From Telopea speciosissima (taxonomy: Eukaryota; Streptophyta; Magnoliopsida; Proteales; Proteaceae), in NCBI RefSeq assembly GCF_018873765.1, contig NC_057922.1, positions 9,933,563 to 9,997,562 of the forward strand: DNA of 64,000 nucleotides, written 5' to 3'. Made by a program: the position numbers and the translations under genes. The first letter of the stretch is position 1. Each line of letters begins with the position of its first letter. Below, one piece after another: positions 21,521 to 35,213 of the stretch. Below the pieces are notes generated by a model. It ran no database searches. It saw nothing but the letters and a program-made list of their open reading frames with translations, and was not told where the DNA came from.

Positions 21521-22970
21521 CCGTGAAACAAAGAAATCTCATAAGAAATTTCAAAGTGACAATAGTGTGTTTGTGTTTGTGTTTCTAACGAGGCAGAGGT
21601 TAAAAAAAAAATGTTTAATTTGTCATTTGGCAGGTCCATGTTACGGACCGGAAAAATGCCTCAAAAAGAGTATTTCCTAAAAGATTATTCAAAGTAATCC
21701 AAAATTATAATAAGCAAAAGGTGTTTCTAAGCGGTCGACACTGGGCATAGCCCATGCCCCCCCCTCACCCCCATTATTCAAAAAATGGCAGAAAGAACGC
21801 TACCCGATCATGTGTTAAGCGTGATGATCACGCTTAGACACATAACCACCTTGGGATGTCTAGAAATGATCGCATTGCTCTCATGTTAAGGTAGAAATTC
21901 TTAGGCACCCCAAGACGATTATGTGTCTAGCGCATGACCAGGTAGAGTTCTATTCCCCCAAAATATATATGGAACAACGAACGTTGCTTGGTCGTGTGGT
22001 GCCTGTGCCCAAATATGTGAATGTGTGAATTATCACCTCACCATCGTGAAATAAAAAATTCTATCCATGTTGATGCCCTTGCACATGCTCTCATTGGCCC
22101 CCACGCTAGTACATGTGCTAAACGATCACACAACAATCTCTTGCCATATATATATATATATATATATAATTGAGCTGTGGGCTGTACCGCTAAGGGATCA
22201 TTAGACATTATATGAATGCAACTAGATTCAATTATGGCAAGGTGGTATTCTTGTAATTTACTAAACTTTAAATATATTAGTTTAACCACTTCCCTTGTTT
22301 GTTTGTTTTTTTTTTTGAGTGAAACCTTGTTTGTTTGTTACCACAGCATAAAATGGAAGTCATGTGAAAAAAACATTCACTTCTCACTCTTATTTGAAAT
22401 TGGAATTTGATTGATAAGATGAGTATGATATCCTCCCATCACATATTCTAATTTAGGTTTATTGCATGACATTAGAGCCCACACCCATGCATACATTAGC
22501 TTCTCTCATTTTCAGTGACATTTAAAGAGAAAACATGAGAAAGGTTAATTCTTGGCAAATTCAGTCAGCTCTCTTTTCAAAAATGTTTGTGCATAAAGCT
22601 GTGATAATGAAGCTGTGCCGAGTGAAAGCCCAATGGGCTACCCTTGTGGCTCTAGGATTCAATTTCATGAAACTCGCTGGGCAGGCCTGATCCGCCTGAA
22701 CCACGTTGAATCAATGAAAGCAGTCCATTAGCGGCGGTTTTAAGGGCTTTACCGTCGCTTTTAAGCGTTGGAAATCTGCCGATATCACTTTGGGGCAGAT
22801 TTCTCTGAGTGCGAATGATGTCTTTGTACGAGTACTGTTCAAGGCCCTCAAGGGTCAATCACATGGAATTCACTATAGGACTCACAGGAGGAGCGGATTC
22901 TATGTGAGTGGCCCTGGAGGGCCTTGGACGGTACTTGTACAAGGACATGATTTGGTCTCGATTTCTCTTT
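21521..22970. other. intergenic DNA left of the hAT element
   Basis: Contains a MITE (21794-21951) and an AT microsatellite (about 22146-22168). Around 22735-22775 is a GCGGCGGTTTTAAGG / CCGTCGCTTTTAAGC pair that resembles sub-terminal transposon repeats. No gene is supported. Confidence 0.45.
21794..21951. mobile_element. Near-palindromic MITE
   Basis: The ends AGAACGCTACCCGATCATG and, read backwards, AGAACTCTACCTGGTCATG are inverted repeats. Inside, TAGACACATAACCACCTTGG faces its inverted partner TAGACACATAATCGTCTTGG. Confidence 0.6.
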
Positions 22971-23802
22971 CCTTAGAGTAGGGGTGAAACAGGGTCGGGT
23001 TGGGCTGGATTTTTTAAAACCGTAACTTAACCCTGAGACCTCTTAGTTCAGCCCAAGCCCAATCCCACCCTGAGGTCGACCTGAGATATCTCAGCCCAGG
23101 CCCAACTCTACCGGGCTCAGCGCAATCCAGCCAAATCCTGATAACCCTAATCGGACCGGGTTAGTCCTAATTGACCCTGATTTTTGTTATGGTCTAATTG
23201 ACCCTCATATTGCCACAACCAAAACAGCAAAACTGTGGTTTTTGTGATTCCAACCATCGCCATTTCTAATCAGTTATAAAGAACGAAGAGAGAAGAAGAA
23301 TGGGTTTTGGGTTTTGGGTTTTGGCCCGGTAAGAGTTTCGGGTATGTCCATGAACTATTAATTAACAAACTCCATTACTGCTGAAACTTTTAACATTTAG
23401 GTAGGGCCGTAGGAGACTTGGAATTCCACCCAACCATAAAATTTGGCCCCAAGCGATCGATCTGCCAAGTGGGTAGATAAATTAACATTCGTTCTAATGG
23501 CTTATAAGAACAAGAACAATCCGTTTTGGAAATAGTTACTCAAAATAAAAACATGGTAAATGAATAATCAACAAGAAGGATTAATATATTTAAAAAAAAA
23601 AAAGAAGACACAAGCATTCATCATTTTTTTTTTTGGGTAAAAAGCAAATTCATTGAGAAACCGAGTCGATACAAGCAGTGACATCTAAATTACAAAGATT
23701 TATTAGCCACTGAGAGGTAACTGGCCAAGCAATCGGGGACTCATCCGAAAGGGCCGACCGGGCCAAGGAGTCTCGAATCAATTAGACGACCTTGGAACTA
23801 AA

Positions 23803-24252
23803 CTAAAAAAACAAGCAACAAAGGAACCTTGAAGTGAAGGATATCAAATCCCACCCCACCGATCTCCAATTGAAGCTTTTAGAGTTAATTTGGCTGATCA
23901 AATTTGAGCAATCCGACTCCACCACAATGGAAGAGAAACCACACTTCGCCGCTTGAAGAAGCCCAGTTCTAACAGCAACAGCTTCAACGAAAAGACTTGA
24001 GACACCATCAAAACCTGCAGTAAAGGCATGAAGGGGAATCCCAATATGATCCCTGATAATGATTCCTAAACCTCCTCTATTGGTCTTCTTCACCCAGGCT
24101 GCATCGCAATTTACCTTCACAAAAGGATCAACAGGAGGGGACCAGCCGCAAGGAGGGAGAGGAGAACGAACTGAAACTGCAGCAGGGACTGAATTAGACT
24201 TAAAACAAACCTCAGAGAATTCATTGAAAGCCCTTTCAGCCATAGAGATCAC
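23803..24252 (-). pseudogene. LINE RNase H domain
   Basis: The frame shows VKVNCDAAW, GLGIIIRDHIG, FVEAVAVRTGL and VVESDCSNLI. These place the catalytic Asp, Glu and Asp of the type RNase H domain found at the end of many plant L1 ORF2 proteins. It is continuous for about 145 codons but detached from the rest by frameshifts. Confidence 0.8.
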
Positions 24253-24294
24253 TTGCTGAGGAGACCAACAAAGGTTGTTGAAGATTAGTTGGTT

Positions 24295-24631
24295 TCAAGC
24301 CTTCCAAATAAACCAGATCAAGAATGAAGCCATAGAAAACCTCTCTTGCGCCATTTTTTTATCCTTCCCAAATAAATCATCCCAACAATGGAACCAATCA
24401 CTCATTTTATCAGAATAAGTAAAGTTGGTTAACATGGATAAGGATGAACCAAACCAAACCGCCCGGCGAAAGAACAAGTAAGAAGAGTGTGGCCCACAAT
24501 TCTTCCCTCTCTCCACATCTATAGCAAGCCGGATTGATGGGGATTCTTCTAACAAGGAAACCTTGACCCACTGCGATTCCATCAGCGCAACTTCTCCACA
24601 AAAAGCTTAATTTTAGGCAAAGTCTTGGCAT
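24295..24631 (-). pseudogene. LINE ORF2 fragment: zinc-binding RVT region
   Basis: Two frames together show INPACYRCGEREE with the Cys pair and later His, then WAT/LF and FLIWFIWKA-type motifs of the zf-RVT domain that separates RT from RNase H in plant LINEs. Confidence 0.7.
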
Positions 24632-25573
24632 TCCAAATTCTTCTCCAATAGATATCTGTCATAGATAAATAATTCTTATGAGAGGTTGAGGAAGAGGAGG
24701 AAGCTGTTAGTGCTTTTCAAATCCTTCCTATTTTTGAGCAAATGATACATAGACTTCACTCGAAAATTTGCCGGATTTAGCTCCACCCCACACCAAAACG
24801 CCTTCCTTTGGGAACAAACTAAGGCTGATTTTAAGAATAGCCTTCTTATCAATAGGTAGAAAAAAGCATCCAACAAATCAATCTTCCACGATCTTGATTG
24901 GGCGTCAATCAAGTCCTCCACCTTCTCAATTGGACAATTGTCCAGTTTAAGAGAATAGATTCGAAATTCTTAGCCGAAGGAATCCAGTTATCATTCCAAA
25001 CAGAAATTTTATCTCCCTTCCCCACCAACCATAAAAGACCAATAGATAAGGCTTCCCTACCTTCCAAGATACTACGCCATCCCCACGAAGGCTGATGCCC
25101 CAATTTTGCTCTTCAACATTCTTGCCCAAGGAGAATTCGGCTCAAAGCGCCGCCAAGCATTTTTAGCCAATAAAGCTTGATTGTGAAGAATTGGATCTCT
25201 CAAGCCGGACCACTGTTTGTTTTGACTTACACATTCTCGTACCAAGAAACCCAATGAATTTTATGTTTATCAATTATCATCCCAAAAAAATCAGCGAAGC
25301 CTTTTAATATCCTCAAGAGAAGATTTAGGCAGTTTAAAAGTAGCACTGCATAGTTGGTCATAGGGAGAGCTGCGATTTAAGTAAGACCTCTTTGCCGCCG
25401 CCGACAGGAGATTTTCTTCCACCCTTGAAGTTTTGAAACAGTCCGATCCTTAATGTCTTGAAAGAAGATTTTTAGAGATACCAAAATCCGTGGGAAGCCC
25501 CAAGTATTTAGCCGGACCATCCCCATAAGGGATTTTAAGCATTCTAGAAAACCACCTTCTAAACTTGGAATGA

Positions 25574-26210
25574 TTATTCTTTTGAAAGTAATGCGGATTT
25601 TTTAAGTTTATCTCTTGACCAAGCTTGATGAAGACAGTCCAGACACCTCTTCAAAGCAAGAACTTCATTAATATGGGCTCTACCAAACAAGAGGCGATCA
25701 TCCGCGAAAAGGAGATGAGAGAAAGCGTTTCCTCTATTTCTGATTTTAATGCCATGAATGTCGCCTTTAGCCGCAGCCGCATTAAGGATAGAAGATAAAG
25801 CTTGAGCGCAAATGATGAACAACGCCGGAGAAAGAGGATCTCCCCGCCTAAATCCTGGAAGGCAAAATATCACCACTTTCCGATCCATTAATCAAGAGAG
25901 TATAAGAAACCGATCGAATGCGGGACATAACAAGCTTGACCCAAAAATCGGAGAAACCCAATTTGCTAAACATCTTTTCAATGAAGTTCCAATTAACTCT
26001 ATCATATGCTTTACGCATATCCAGTTTGATAGCCATAAATTGCGATAAGCTTTTCTTTTTTCTTTTTTTAATAAAATGGAATAACTCGTGAGCAATGAGG
26101 ACATTAACGGAAATGTACGCCTGGAACAAAGGCCGATTGGGAAGCATCAATAACCGAGTCGAACCGGCTTGACGAGTAGCCAATAATTTTGTAATTATTT
26201 TCATCGCCAC
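25574..26210 (-). pseudogene. LINE ORF2 fragment: reverse transcriptase core
   Basis: Two overlapping frames carry KLDMRKAYDRVNW (first catalytic Asp), GFSDFWVKLVM, then GDPLSPALFIICAQALS and the active-site box FADD in HLLFADDRLLF. A frameshift near 25870 separates them. The motifs are canonical, but no intact enzyme can be made. Confidence 0.85.
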
Positions 26211-26237
26211 AGAGCATAAGCGATTGGTCGAAATTTG

Positions 26238-27026
26238 TCACGAGTGCATCCTTGGATTTAGGGATAAGGCAGATGAGGGTGCGGTTATGCCAAGGAGAGA
26301 GTTCGAATTAAAAAAATCAATAACAAACTGAAAAATATCCTCCTTAATATCCTCCCAGAATTTTTGAAAAAATTTGGGAGGAAAACCGTTGAAACCAGGA
26401 GACTTGAGCGGAGCAAGAGAGAACAGGGCCTTTTTGATCTCCTCCATATCTAGAAGCTTACACAACTGGGCATTAATTTCGTCATTAACCAAAGGGTGGA
26501 TACCACTCAGCACTTCCTCAGTAGCCGCCTCATTTGTAGCCTCTTCCTTATAGATCTCCTTAAAGTACTCACAAAGGATATTATGGACTTCTTCTTCAGA
26601 ATTTGACCACGTTCCATCCGGGTATTTCAGCTTTAAGATTTTATTATTATGCCTCCTTCTAAGAGTAACAACATGAAAAAACTTAGTATTCAAATCTCCC
26701 TCCTTTAACCAGTCAACTCTTGATTTTTGTTTCCAGAATAATTCTTCTTTAAACAATTCTGCCTCCAATTGAGCAATAATAGCATCTTCCTTATCTTGAG
26801 AGAACTCATCCTTATCTTGGGATTGAATGTTCACCAACTCCTCTTTCAGCTTTTGAATTTTGAGATGAATGTTTCCAAAACAATTTTTATTCCATTTTTT
26901 GAAAACCACTTTAGAATTCTCCAGCTTTTTTGCCACTAAATTTGCCGGAGAGGAGTTCGATTGATGCGTCGAAGGTTTAGCAAGTAGTTTGGTTGGGACT
27001 TGGGAGAGTAAAACGGCAAAATGCAA
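26238..27026 (-). pseudogene. LINE ORF2 fragment: linker and start of reverse transcriptase
   Basis: It contains the W-rich linker FKKWNKNCFGNIHLKI, the WKQKSRVDWLKEGDLNTKFF motif with the following HNKILKLKYPDGTW, and the RT entry LAPLKSPGFNGFPPKFF. These are standard in plant L1-clade ORF2 proteins. The usual SPGPDG motif is here SPGFNG. The frame closes at 26238, followed by a break into the next segment. Confidence 0.85.
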
Positions 27027-27135
27027 ACCATAAATGCCGAATGAGGGAAAATAATGAAACCTAAAAGACTAAAGGTTAAAGCGGTAAAACCATCACAAGG
27101 TCAGGGTTAAAATCAGGGTCGGGCTGGGTTCAGCC

Positions 27136-28079
27136 TAAGGGTGTCAAAACCTAGCCCGAATCGTTAAGGCCGATCAAAAGCGATTGGAAAAACCTAGATC
27201 GAACCGAACCGATCTTTATTGGATTGGTTTTGGGATGGGGTATTGCAAGACCAGTGGAAAACCGGATCGCATCGGACCAATCGATAACAAACCAAAAACT
27301 GAACCGAATGAAACCGATAAAAAAAACATTGTGTATAGGTTATGAATAGGTGGATTGATTATCCATTGATTTCAATATTAGTGAGCAATTTTCTAGTTGT
27401 AAGGGGAATTGTTATAAATCAATGAGCATGAGGTTATGAAAAAAATAAAATTCATTTGTAACCATGCTTCTTCCATTGATCTCTTTGTTTACCATACAAA
27501 ATTAGTTGGTTATCAAAAAATGATTTGGTAGTAGGGTTCTTTTTGTGATTTCAATATTAATTATCTTCTCATGACTATTCATTGATTTCAATTTTAATTA
27601 TCTTCCCCTTACAATTAATGATAAATAACTATATGATTTGTAACAATGATTTCACTAAAAAAATTTATTTATCCATTGATTCGAATATTAATTATCATCT
27701 ATTCTTCCCCATATAATTTATTCTTCTTTGTTTGGATTGCAACATGAACTGATATCAAATCAATTTTCTTAGTTTGGTTGTATAATTTTTTTTTTTTATT
27801 ACTTGGGAAGGTAAATTGAATTGCTTTTATCGAATCTTTCCTCATTACAAATTATGAATTTAAGATTTCATTGTGGCTCAAATCCGAAAGCAAATTGATC
27901 TAAACTGGTATTAACCCGATATTGAAAACCCGAAATAAATCGAAACCGCATCAGACCGAAACCCAAACCGATCGAAAACCAAAGTTTCTTAGCGGTTTGG
28001 TTTTGGTCTCACCATTCTAAGAACGAAACCCAATTCAGCCCGATCGATACCAAGCCGAACCGACTATTTGACACCTTTA
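27136..28079. mobile_element. Second hAT-like element nested in the first
   Basis: The ends TAAGGGTGTCAAAA (27136) and, read backwards, TAAAGGTGTCAAAT (28079) are inverted repeats. The 8-bp word GTTCAGCC flanks both sides exactly (27128-27135 and 28080-28087). The interior is AT-rich and non-coding with GAACCGAACCGA-type sub-terminal words. Confidence 0.8.
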
Positions 28080-28251
28080 GTTCAGCCCAAGGTCTCAACT
28101 CTAGCCGAACCCGAGCGTGACCTTGGGCTTGAATAATCGAACCCTAACCCACCCTCAAGGTTGAAAAATCCAGCCCAGGCCCTGTTCGGGTTCAGGGCGG
28201 GCTAGGGCGGGTTCGGACCGACAACGCCAAACTTACACCCCTACCTTAGAG

Positions 28252-30627
28252 GTAGTTTGGGTGTGGATGTGGGAGAGACTGTGCATTCAGACATAGAGGA
28301 AGGTGAAATGACTGTCCCAACCCCCATGAAAGGCTGTAATGACTGCTCTGTTGGTGCCTCCGCATGTGTTCCTTATGGCCTCAATGGCAAAACATCTAGT
28401 TTATGACTATGGGGTCAAGGATTCAAGGCTTGGTAGACGGAGAAATAGATAAGAGAGATTGTATGAAATATTGTACTTCCATCTAAGTGGAGAGTCCATA
28501 TCAGAATCATGATCTCAGATTTGGAAACTAAAGCTCGCATGTGATATGGATTCTTCTAACGATACCAAGTCTGAATACAAAATTTCATACAATCTCACTT
28601 AAATTCTCCAATGGTGAATCACATAATTAATGAAGATTCAATTGCATTAACAGTTAGAAATTAAAATCCTCAAAGACACCAAATCTGAGAATAGATCTTG
28701 TTTGGTGTTTGATCAAGGCAAAGTGTAATCTGAACAAGGTTCTTGTATATATTGGCATAACCATTACGTGCTTGTTTACGTTTATCTTAATTAGATCTGA
28801 AACACAAGAAAATTCTGGGCTTCTTCTCCTCTTTCGGAAGGAAGGAAGGAAGAAAGAAAAATAAAATAAAATCTGGGTTTCTCATCACTACTACTATGAA
28901 TATTAAACCTAATTGTTTTGTGATCGTCAGACAAAACAAACTAAATATAAATAATTCATGTACCATGTCAGCTATATTAGATGAGTTCATCCCCCTTTGC
29001 CATAGAAACAAAGAGAGATTTAGATAACCCCATTCACAGGACCTTTTAAAAGTCAATAACTCAATATTCAATTACTGTGTTCGCATAAAAGAAGCTTATA
29101 ATCTTATAAGCCAATTGTTTGATGTGTACATGTGTTAAGGATCATTTAAAAGAAAACCAAACCAATATTATTTGTGGATTCTGGTGGATGGCATTCAAAA
29201 CAATGTAATGTAAAACTCTGCTATTTATTGAGAATCTCCCGGCCCTTTAGAGGATTATATATAGACAGTAATTTTATTAAAAAAAAACTTATTAAAATCT
29301 TAAATTGACAACGACCGGCCGGCGGCTAACTTTTTTCAGGTGTCCATTTCTGATGAAGGCTTTATCAGAATGTAACCTTACCCAAGAACCAACTCTTGAC
29401 CAGAAGCTGTTAGCAGTTGTAATGCATGGCAGTGGTAATTAATGACCTTATTAATTAGAACATTCTAGCTAATGAACTCTTAATTATATTTAATTTCCCA
29501 TTAACATCCAATGAAGCTAGACCAGTTGAATACAAATGAGGCAAACCTGTCAAGAAAGACTGAAATGTTCTATTTCTTTCTTTCTTTCTTTGAAATGGAA
29601 ACGATTATTCTAATGAAGAAGATATAAAATTAATCAAACACGACAAAGACCAATCCAAATCAATGTACAGAGACACCCTAGACCATTTCTTTTGTCACCA
29701 CATAAACCTCTTTCGACAAACCCTAGCTAACTCTCCATGTGGTTGCAGAGATCGAGTTCTATCCAAAAAATTAGGGTTTACAACTTAGAATGCAAGGGAG
29801 GGAATCACCACCACGTATACTACTTACATGCAGATGGCCTGGGGGAATGAATTATGGCCGACCCTTACCCTTAACAGGTAATATTGAAAAACAAAAAAAT
29901 AAGTAAACCCTAATAATAGGCTAATACATGCTGTTCACGTAGTATAACTACGTAGCTAAACTGTGGAATTGAAATTAATATTACTATCTCTATTAATGGA
30001 ATTCTAAGTTGACAAATCATTCAAACCCTAATATTGAAATTACAAATTTTATATTACATGTAGCTAGCTAGCGCAAATAGAGTTGACACTGCATTAATTA
30101 ATAATGGTAGCTTTTGTTTTATCAAAGTCAACTCTAGCTATACCTTCCTTAATCTTCAAATAACTTCCCTTAAAGATCTGTTTAATTATTATTTTAATTA
30201 TATATTATATTTAATATCCATGTGAATAGTCTTTAAGGTTAGTCAACTTAATTAGGGTTATTAGTCGGTAGCAATCCTCAAATTAGAATTAAACAAGTGT
30301 TAAGAAGAAAATTAAAACCTATAACATGGGCTAGCTTCTCGATCATCAATGATTAAGAAGACAATGTCCACCTCTTCAAACCATAAAATAGAGAAGAAAA
30401 AAAATGGCTTATCTCATCAGCTCTCTCTAGCTATAAGGATCGATGCTTCTGTTATGGGTTTCCACCATTAATTCATAGCATATGGATTTGACTTAATTAG
30501 TGTGTTTTCTAATAAATTGACACCGTCCAACACTTCACCTTAACTGCTTTCTTTTTATTAAAAAGGAGATTATATATATATATAATATCTCAGGCATTTG
30601 ACGCGGAAGAAGGCCTATTAAAATTGT
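28252..30627. other. intergenic DNA upstream of ACO5
   Basis: No gene is supported. The right half (about 29000-30620) is AT-rich and free of recognised transposons, consistent with the promoter region of the ACC oxidase gene. A short TTTC repeat lies at 29575-29592. Confidence 0.5.
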
Positions 30628-30635
30628 TATAAAAG
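30628..30635 (+). promoter_or_regulatory. TATA box of the ACC oxidase gene
   Basis: TATAAAAG, 138 bp before the ATG, in an otherwise repeat-free upstream region. A CACTTAGCCACC word is repeated in the presumed 5' UTR (about 30648 and 30691). Confidence 0.65.
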
Positions 30636-30772
30636 GTGAGCTTACCCACTTAGCCACCCACACCATTTTCTTCTCATTGCTCAGAAAGACCACTTAGCCA
30701 CCTCTGTCATCTTCTTTTTTCTTGAGATCTGTTTTTTTCAGTTTTTCTACTGCAACTTCTTTGTTTGATCCA

Positions 30773-31963
<1,191 letters not shown>

Positions 31964-32764
31964 GACACAACAACTTATTTTATTATAATGAATTAATTAA
32001 TGTACGTTGTCTGTAACTTATTAAAGGTGTTTAATTAGTGATTAAAGTTGTAACCCTAATGGGCATAAACCCAACTGACTTTCCTTCTCTTGACCTTGTG
32101 TTGAAGGATAAGGAAGTTAAAGGGAGGGGGTATTAGTGTAATATTGTTGTTTGCTTCAGAGTTCAGATGATTGCTTTTCCATCCCTAGACAACTAGGTGA
32201 TGTTGGATTTCCATTGTACTTGCAAGGTTGCTTTGTATATTATTAGCATATATAAAATGTACTTTTCACTATTATTATCACTTTCCCTATATTTAATCAT
32301 TTCTTCCCCCTTTTTTTAGGCATGTTTAGTTTTTTGACTTGCAGACTATTTGGGATTTGTTTTGGTACTTTCAAGCATGGAACTAAATCTCGTCGAATCG
32401 GATCAAAATCTCCGAGTTGTCTTGATTTTGGATCTGATCAAAACAAAACCCATGGTCGTAACTCAAGTTTCAACGCTAGGTTTCAACTCAAGGAGAACCA
32501 AGGTAGAAACTCAATGTCAAAACCTCGAAACAAGATCTCACAAAGTCTCGGTTTCAAGCCTAAGTGAAACCAGGTCCGAAACCGGGATCTCAATCCTTGC
32601 TTTCAAATACTTCCATATGGGTCGACCTACATTTTCTTTTTGTGAGGTAAATTATCAGTTGTATTATAGCTATTAAACATTCTCCCAGTAATACAGAAAA
32701 AAGGAAAATTTTTCCTTCACAAACGATCGTTACTCTTCACCCACAATCGTGATTTCATTATCAT
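31964..32764. other. 3' flank of ACO5 and a small repeat
   Basis: The first 300 bp are the likely 3' UTR and terminator region. At about 32366-32612 lies a possible small TIR element (ends TCAAGCATGGAAC and, read backwards, TTTGAAAGCAAGGATTG, both followed outward by a TACTT-like word). No gene is seen. Confidence 0.4.
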
Positions 32765-35213
32765 TGTTGAACAGTGATGGCCACCGAGACGGGGGTGAAT
32801 CGGTGGACTATAAAAATCTTTTCCCTCAAGCGGGTTCACCTCCTAGATCACTGTTGAGATCTTTAACACTCACCACAACCAACCACACGTCTTCTTAAAA
32901 GGCAAACGGCACACAACCACACTCTAACTAGCAATCTTGACACGTTACATACAACCACAATCACGATTCTTGCCAAGAAAGCTAAACAAAGAATCTTTGC
33001 CAGAGTCGCTATGTCAGCTGTTGGAGATCCCTCACTCAAGCACACCGACTCAATCACAAGCTGGAGGATCGAATACAAACCACAAAATCGTGTACACCCA
33101 CCGGACTCAAAGGCTCTACCAAGTGTGTACACCCATCCTGCGAGAAGGCACTTCTAACCAAAGCAAGCATCCACAACGCAGAGATATACGTGCTTGACAA
33201 GTTGCCTACGTGCACGGAGTAATGGTCACTTGGACCTCGGCATCTACTCATCACCGATTTTCCCGCATAACCGAGAAGCCGCACCCACGGCGAGATGATG
33301 TTTCAGTCACACCTATGACTCAGACATCTCGACTGCTTCTATCTCTAAGTATAGAGACAAGGGTGTTACCCCAATGGTTTTCCCAAGACCCACGGTAATC
33401 AAGACCTTGTGTCCGGATGCAGTGGACAACTCAATAAAAATAATTGGGCTTATACAAATGCCCTACAATGAAATCTACATAGCATAGGTCTATGGAGTAT
33501 AACCTAGCTAGCATATGCAATGGAAATACAAAGATATCAAACACAACAGCAATAAAGTGTAGAAAATCTCACAACCATGCATTGTCTTTGATCACCGATG
33601 TCCGGTGATGGAGTCCGGCAACTCGGCGGCTCCACTGGAATCTTCAATTTCTCCCAATTTGATGGAGAACTAAAATCTTCAAGTGTGCTCACATCGGAGT
33701 CCTGGAGTGGTTCTGGCAAGTGTGGGAAACCACCCTGTCTTCTTCCTTTTCTTTCTTTTCCTTCTATTTCCTTCCCTTTCTTTTCTTTTCTCTTCTTTTC
33801 CTTTCCTTTTCTTTTTCTTTCTTTCTTCTTCCTTTCTTTCTTTTTGCACTAAACCTTCCTTCCTTCTTCTTCCTTTCTTCTTCCTTTCTTCTTCTTCTTT
33901 CTTTTTCCTTTCTCTTTTTCCTCTTCCTTCTTGGCTACAACCACCTAAAGAAGTTCGGTTCTATGATTTAGAATATCAATGGCATCAAGGAAGGGCTGGA
34001 GACATGAGATAGAGAGGAGACTCAAATCATACAACACCTCTTAGGGCTTAGGGCTGCAACCCCTTTTTTCTTCTTCCTTCCTTCTCTTTCCTCTCCTTTT
34101 CCTTCTCCCTTTTTCTTCTATTTTTCTCTACACGATTCTGAAGCTTCTTTTTTTCATTTTGAAGAAGAAGAAGAACCATTTCTCTCTTCTTTCTACAAAA
34201 GATTAAGTAAAAGACTAAATAGCCCTTTTTAGATAGACCAATGGAATTTACATAAAAGGAATCTTCAATCAAGCATTGATTAAAGTACTTCTCTTAAGGA
34301 GAGAGATTGGCACAGTTTCAAAGTACTTTTGAAGAACCAATCAAAAGCTTTTAAATGGAATCAAAGACTTTTGAAAAGCTTTTTAACTCATCCATTCACA
34401 GCCTTCACGTGGGAGAATAATGATTTCCTGCTTTTTTGAAAATCTCTTCAACTTTGATAATTTCAAAAGAGCCCCTCTAACCTCACTTATTTATGTCATC
34501 ATAGACAATAATTATATTTATTTGCATTTAAACCCCTGAGACCAAAAAGTGATCTTAAGCTGCTGGCCGAGAGCAAAATTTGAAATCCAACTTTCCAGAT
34601 TTGCTTTTAATTTGCGCATCCAAACGGAAAAAATCATAACTCCCTCATTTGACGCCGGATTGACGAACCGTTTGAACCAATGGAAAGAAGACTCGATTAA
34701 CTAAAATATTCATGTAGAATGGTCCACCCAGTTCTATCAATATACCCTCCAAAAATACCGACGAACACGCTGCTAGTGCGAAAACCTATAAAATCAATAT
34801 TCTTAATGCACCTAGCCTTCACCCAAGGCTGTATAAGGCATCCAAACACTGCAATGAACAATCTCATGCTGCCACATAATCTCCGGATGCTCCAAGATCA
34901 TTGCCAACATGCCACGACACTCGCAAATGACCAAAATGCCCTGGATGACTCCCAAACACTATGGGACCTCTGTATACCTTCGCCATACCCCCTAATGATA
35001 TCCCGCCGTAGTGAACATGTAAGAACTACTCGGGGATGGTGAGGACACAATCCGCCATCCCGCACCGCCATAAGCATGTCTACTCAACTAGAATCGCTTG
35101 AGCTCAGCGTTATAAGCGCACCAAGATGCATTTGTTGACTACAACAACACACATGTTGTGTGACAACAATGACAACTAACACACATCATCGTATCCGCAC
35201 CGTGTGTTCAACA
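32765..35213 (+). mobile_element. Probable large solo LTR
   Basis: The segment starts TGTTGAACAGTG and ends GTGTGTTCAACA, so its ends are perfect 9-bp inverted repeats of TG...CA type, as in LTRs. Near the left end is a GGGGGTGAATCGGTGGA phrase that recalls SIRE-type copia LTRs. The orientation is inferred from that. There is no internal coding region and no second copy. Five-base flanks (ATCAT and CATTC) do not match, so a decayed or differently bounded element is possible. Confidence 0.5.
33728..33935. repeat. Polypyrimidine (CTTT)n-rich tract
   Basis: About 200 bp almost entirely of C and T, with CTTTT and CTTCTT units. Phe/Ser/Leu frames read through it are artefacts. Confidence 0.85.

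Larger units (their letters stand above)
23623..27035 (-). mobile_element. L1-type LINE retrotransposon, 5'-truncated and decayed
   Basis: On the minus strand the order is endonuclease-RT linker, reverse transcriptase, zinc-binding RVT region, RNase H and then a poly(A) tail (T run at 23623-23635 on the plus strand). ORF1 and most of the endonuclease are missing. The coding region is broken by many frameshifts and stops. Target duplications were not found. The element lies wholly inside the 22979-28243 hAT element, so it is the younger of the two. Confidence 0.85.
22979..28243. mobile_element. hAT-like DNA transposon, non-autonomous, with nested insertions
   Basis: The left end TAGGGGTGAAA (22979) and the right end read backwards, TAGGGGTGTAA (28243), match hAT-type termini. 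The 8-bp word CCTTAGAG is exactly repeated outside both ends (22971-22978 and 28244-28251), the length typical of hAT elements. The sub-terminal DNA is GC-rich with GGGCTGG/CCAGCCC words on both sides. No hAT transposase is seen. Most of the 5.3-kb span is later insertions: an L1-type LINE (23623 to about 27035) and a second hAT-like element (27136-28079). Confidence 0.8.

Noticed and set aside
22735-22775. GCGGCGGTTTTAAGG / CCGTCGCTTTTAAGC pair as a CACTA element end
   Set aside because: No CACTA terminus or 3-bp duplication nearby; too short to call an element.
33598-34012. Phe/Ser/Leu-rich open frames of about 84-109 aa
   Set aside because: They read through a polypyrimidine tract and have no real protein features.
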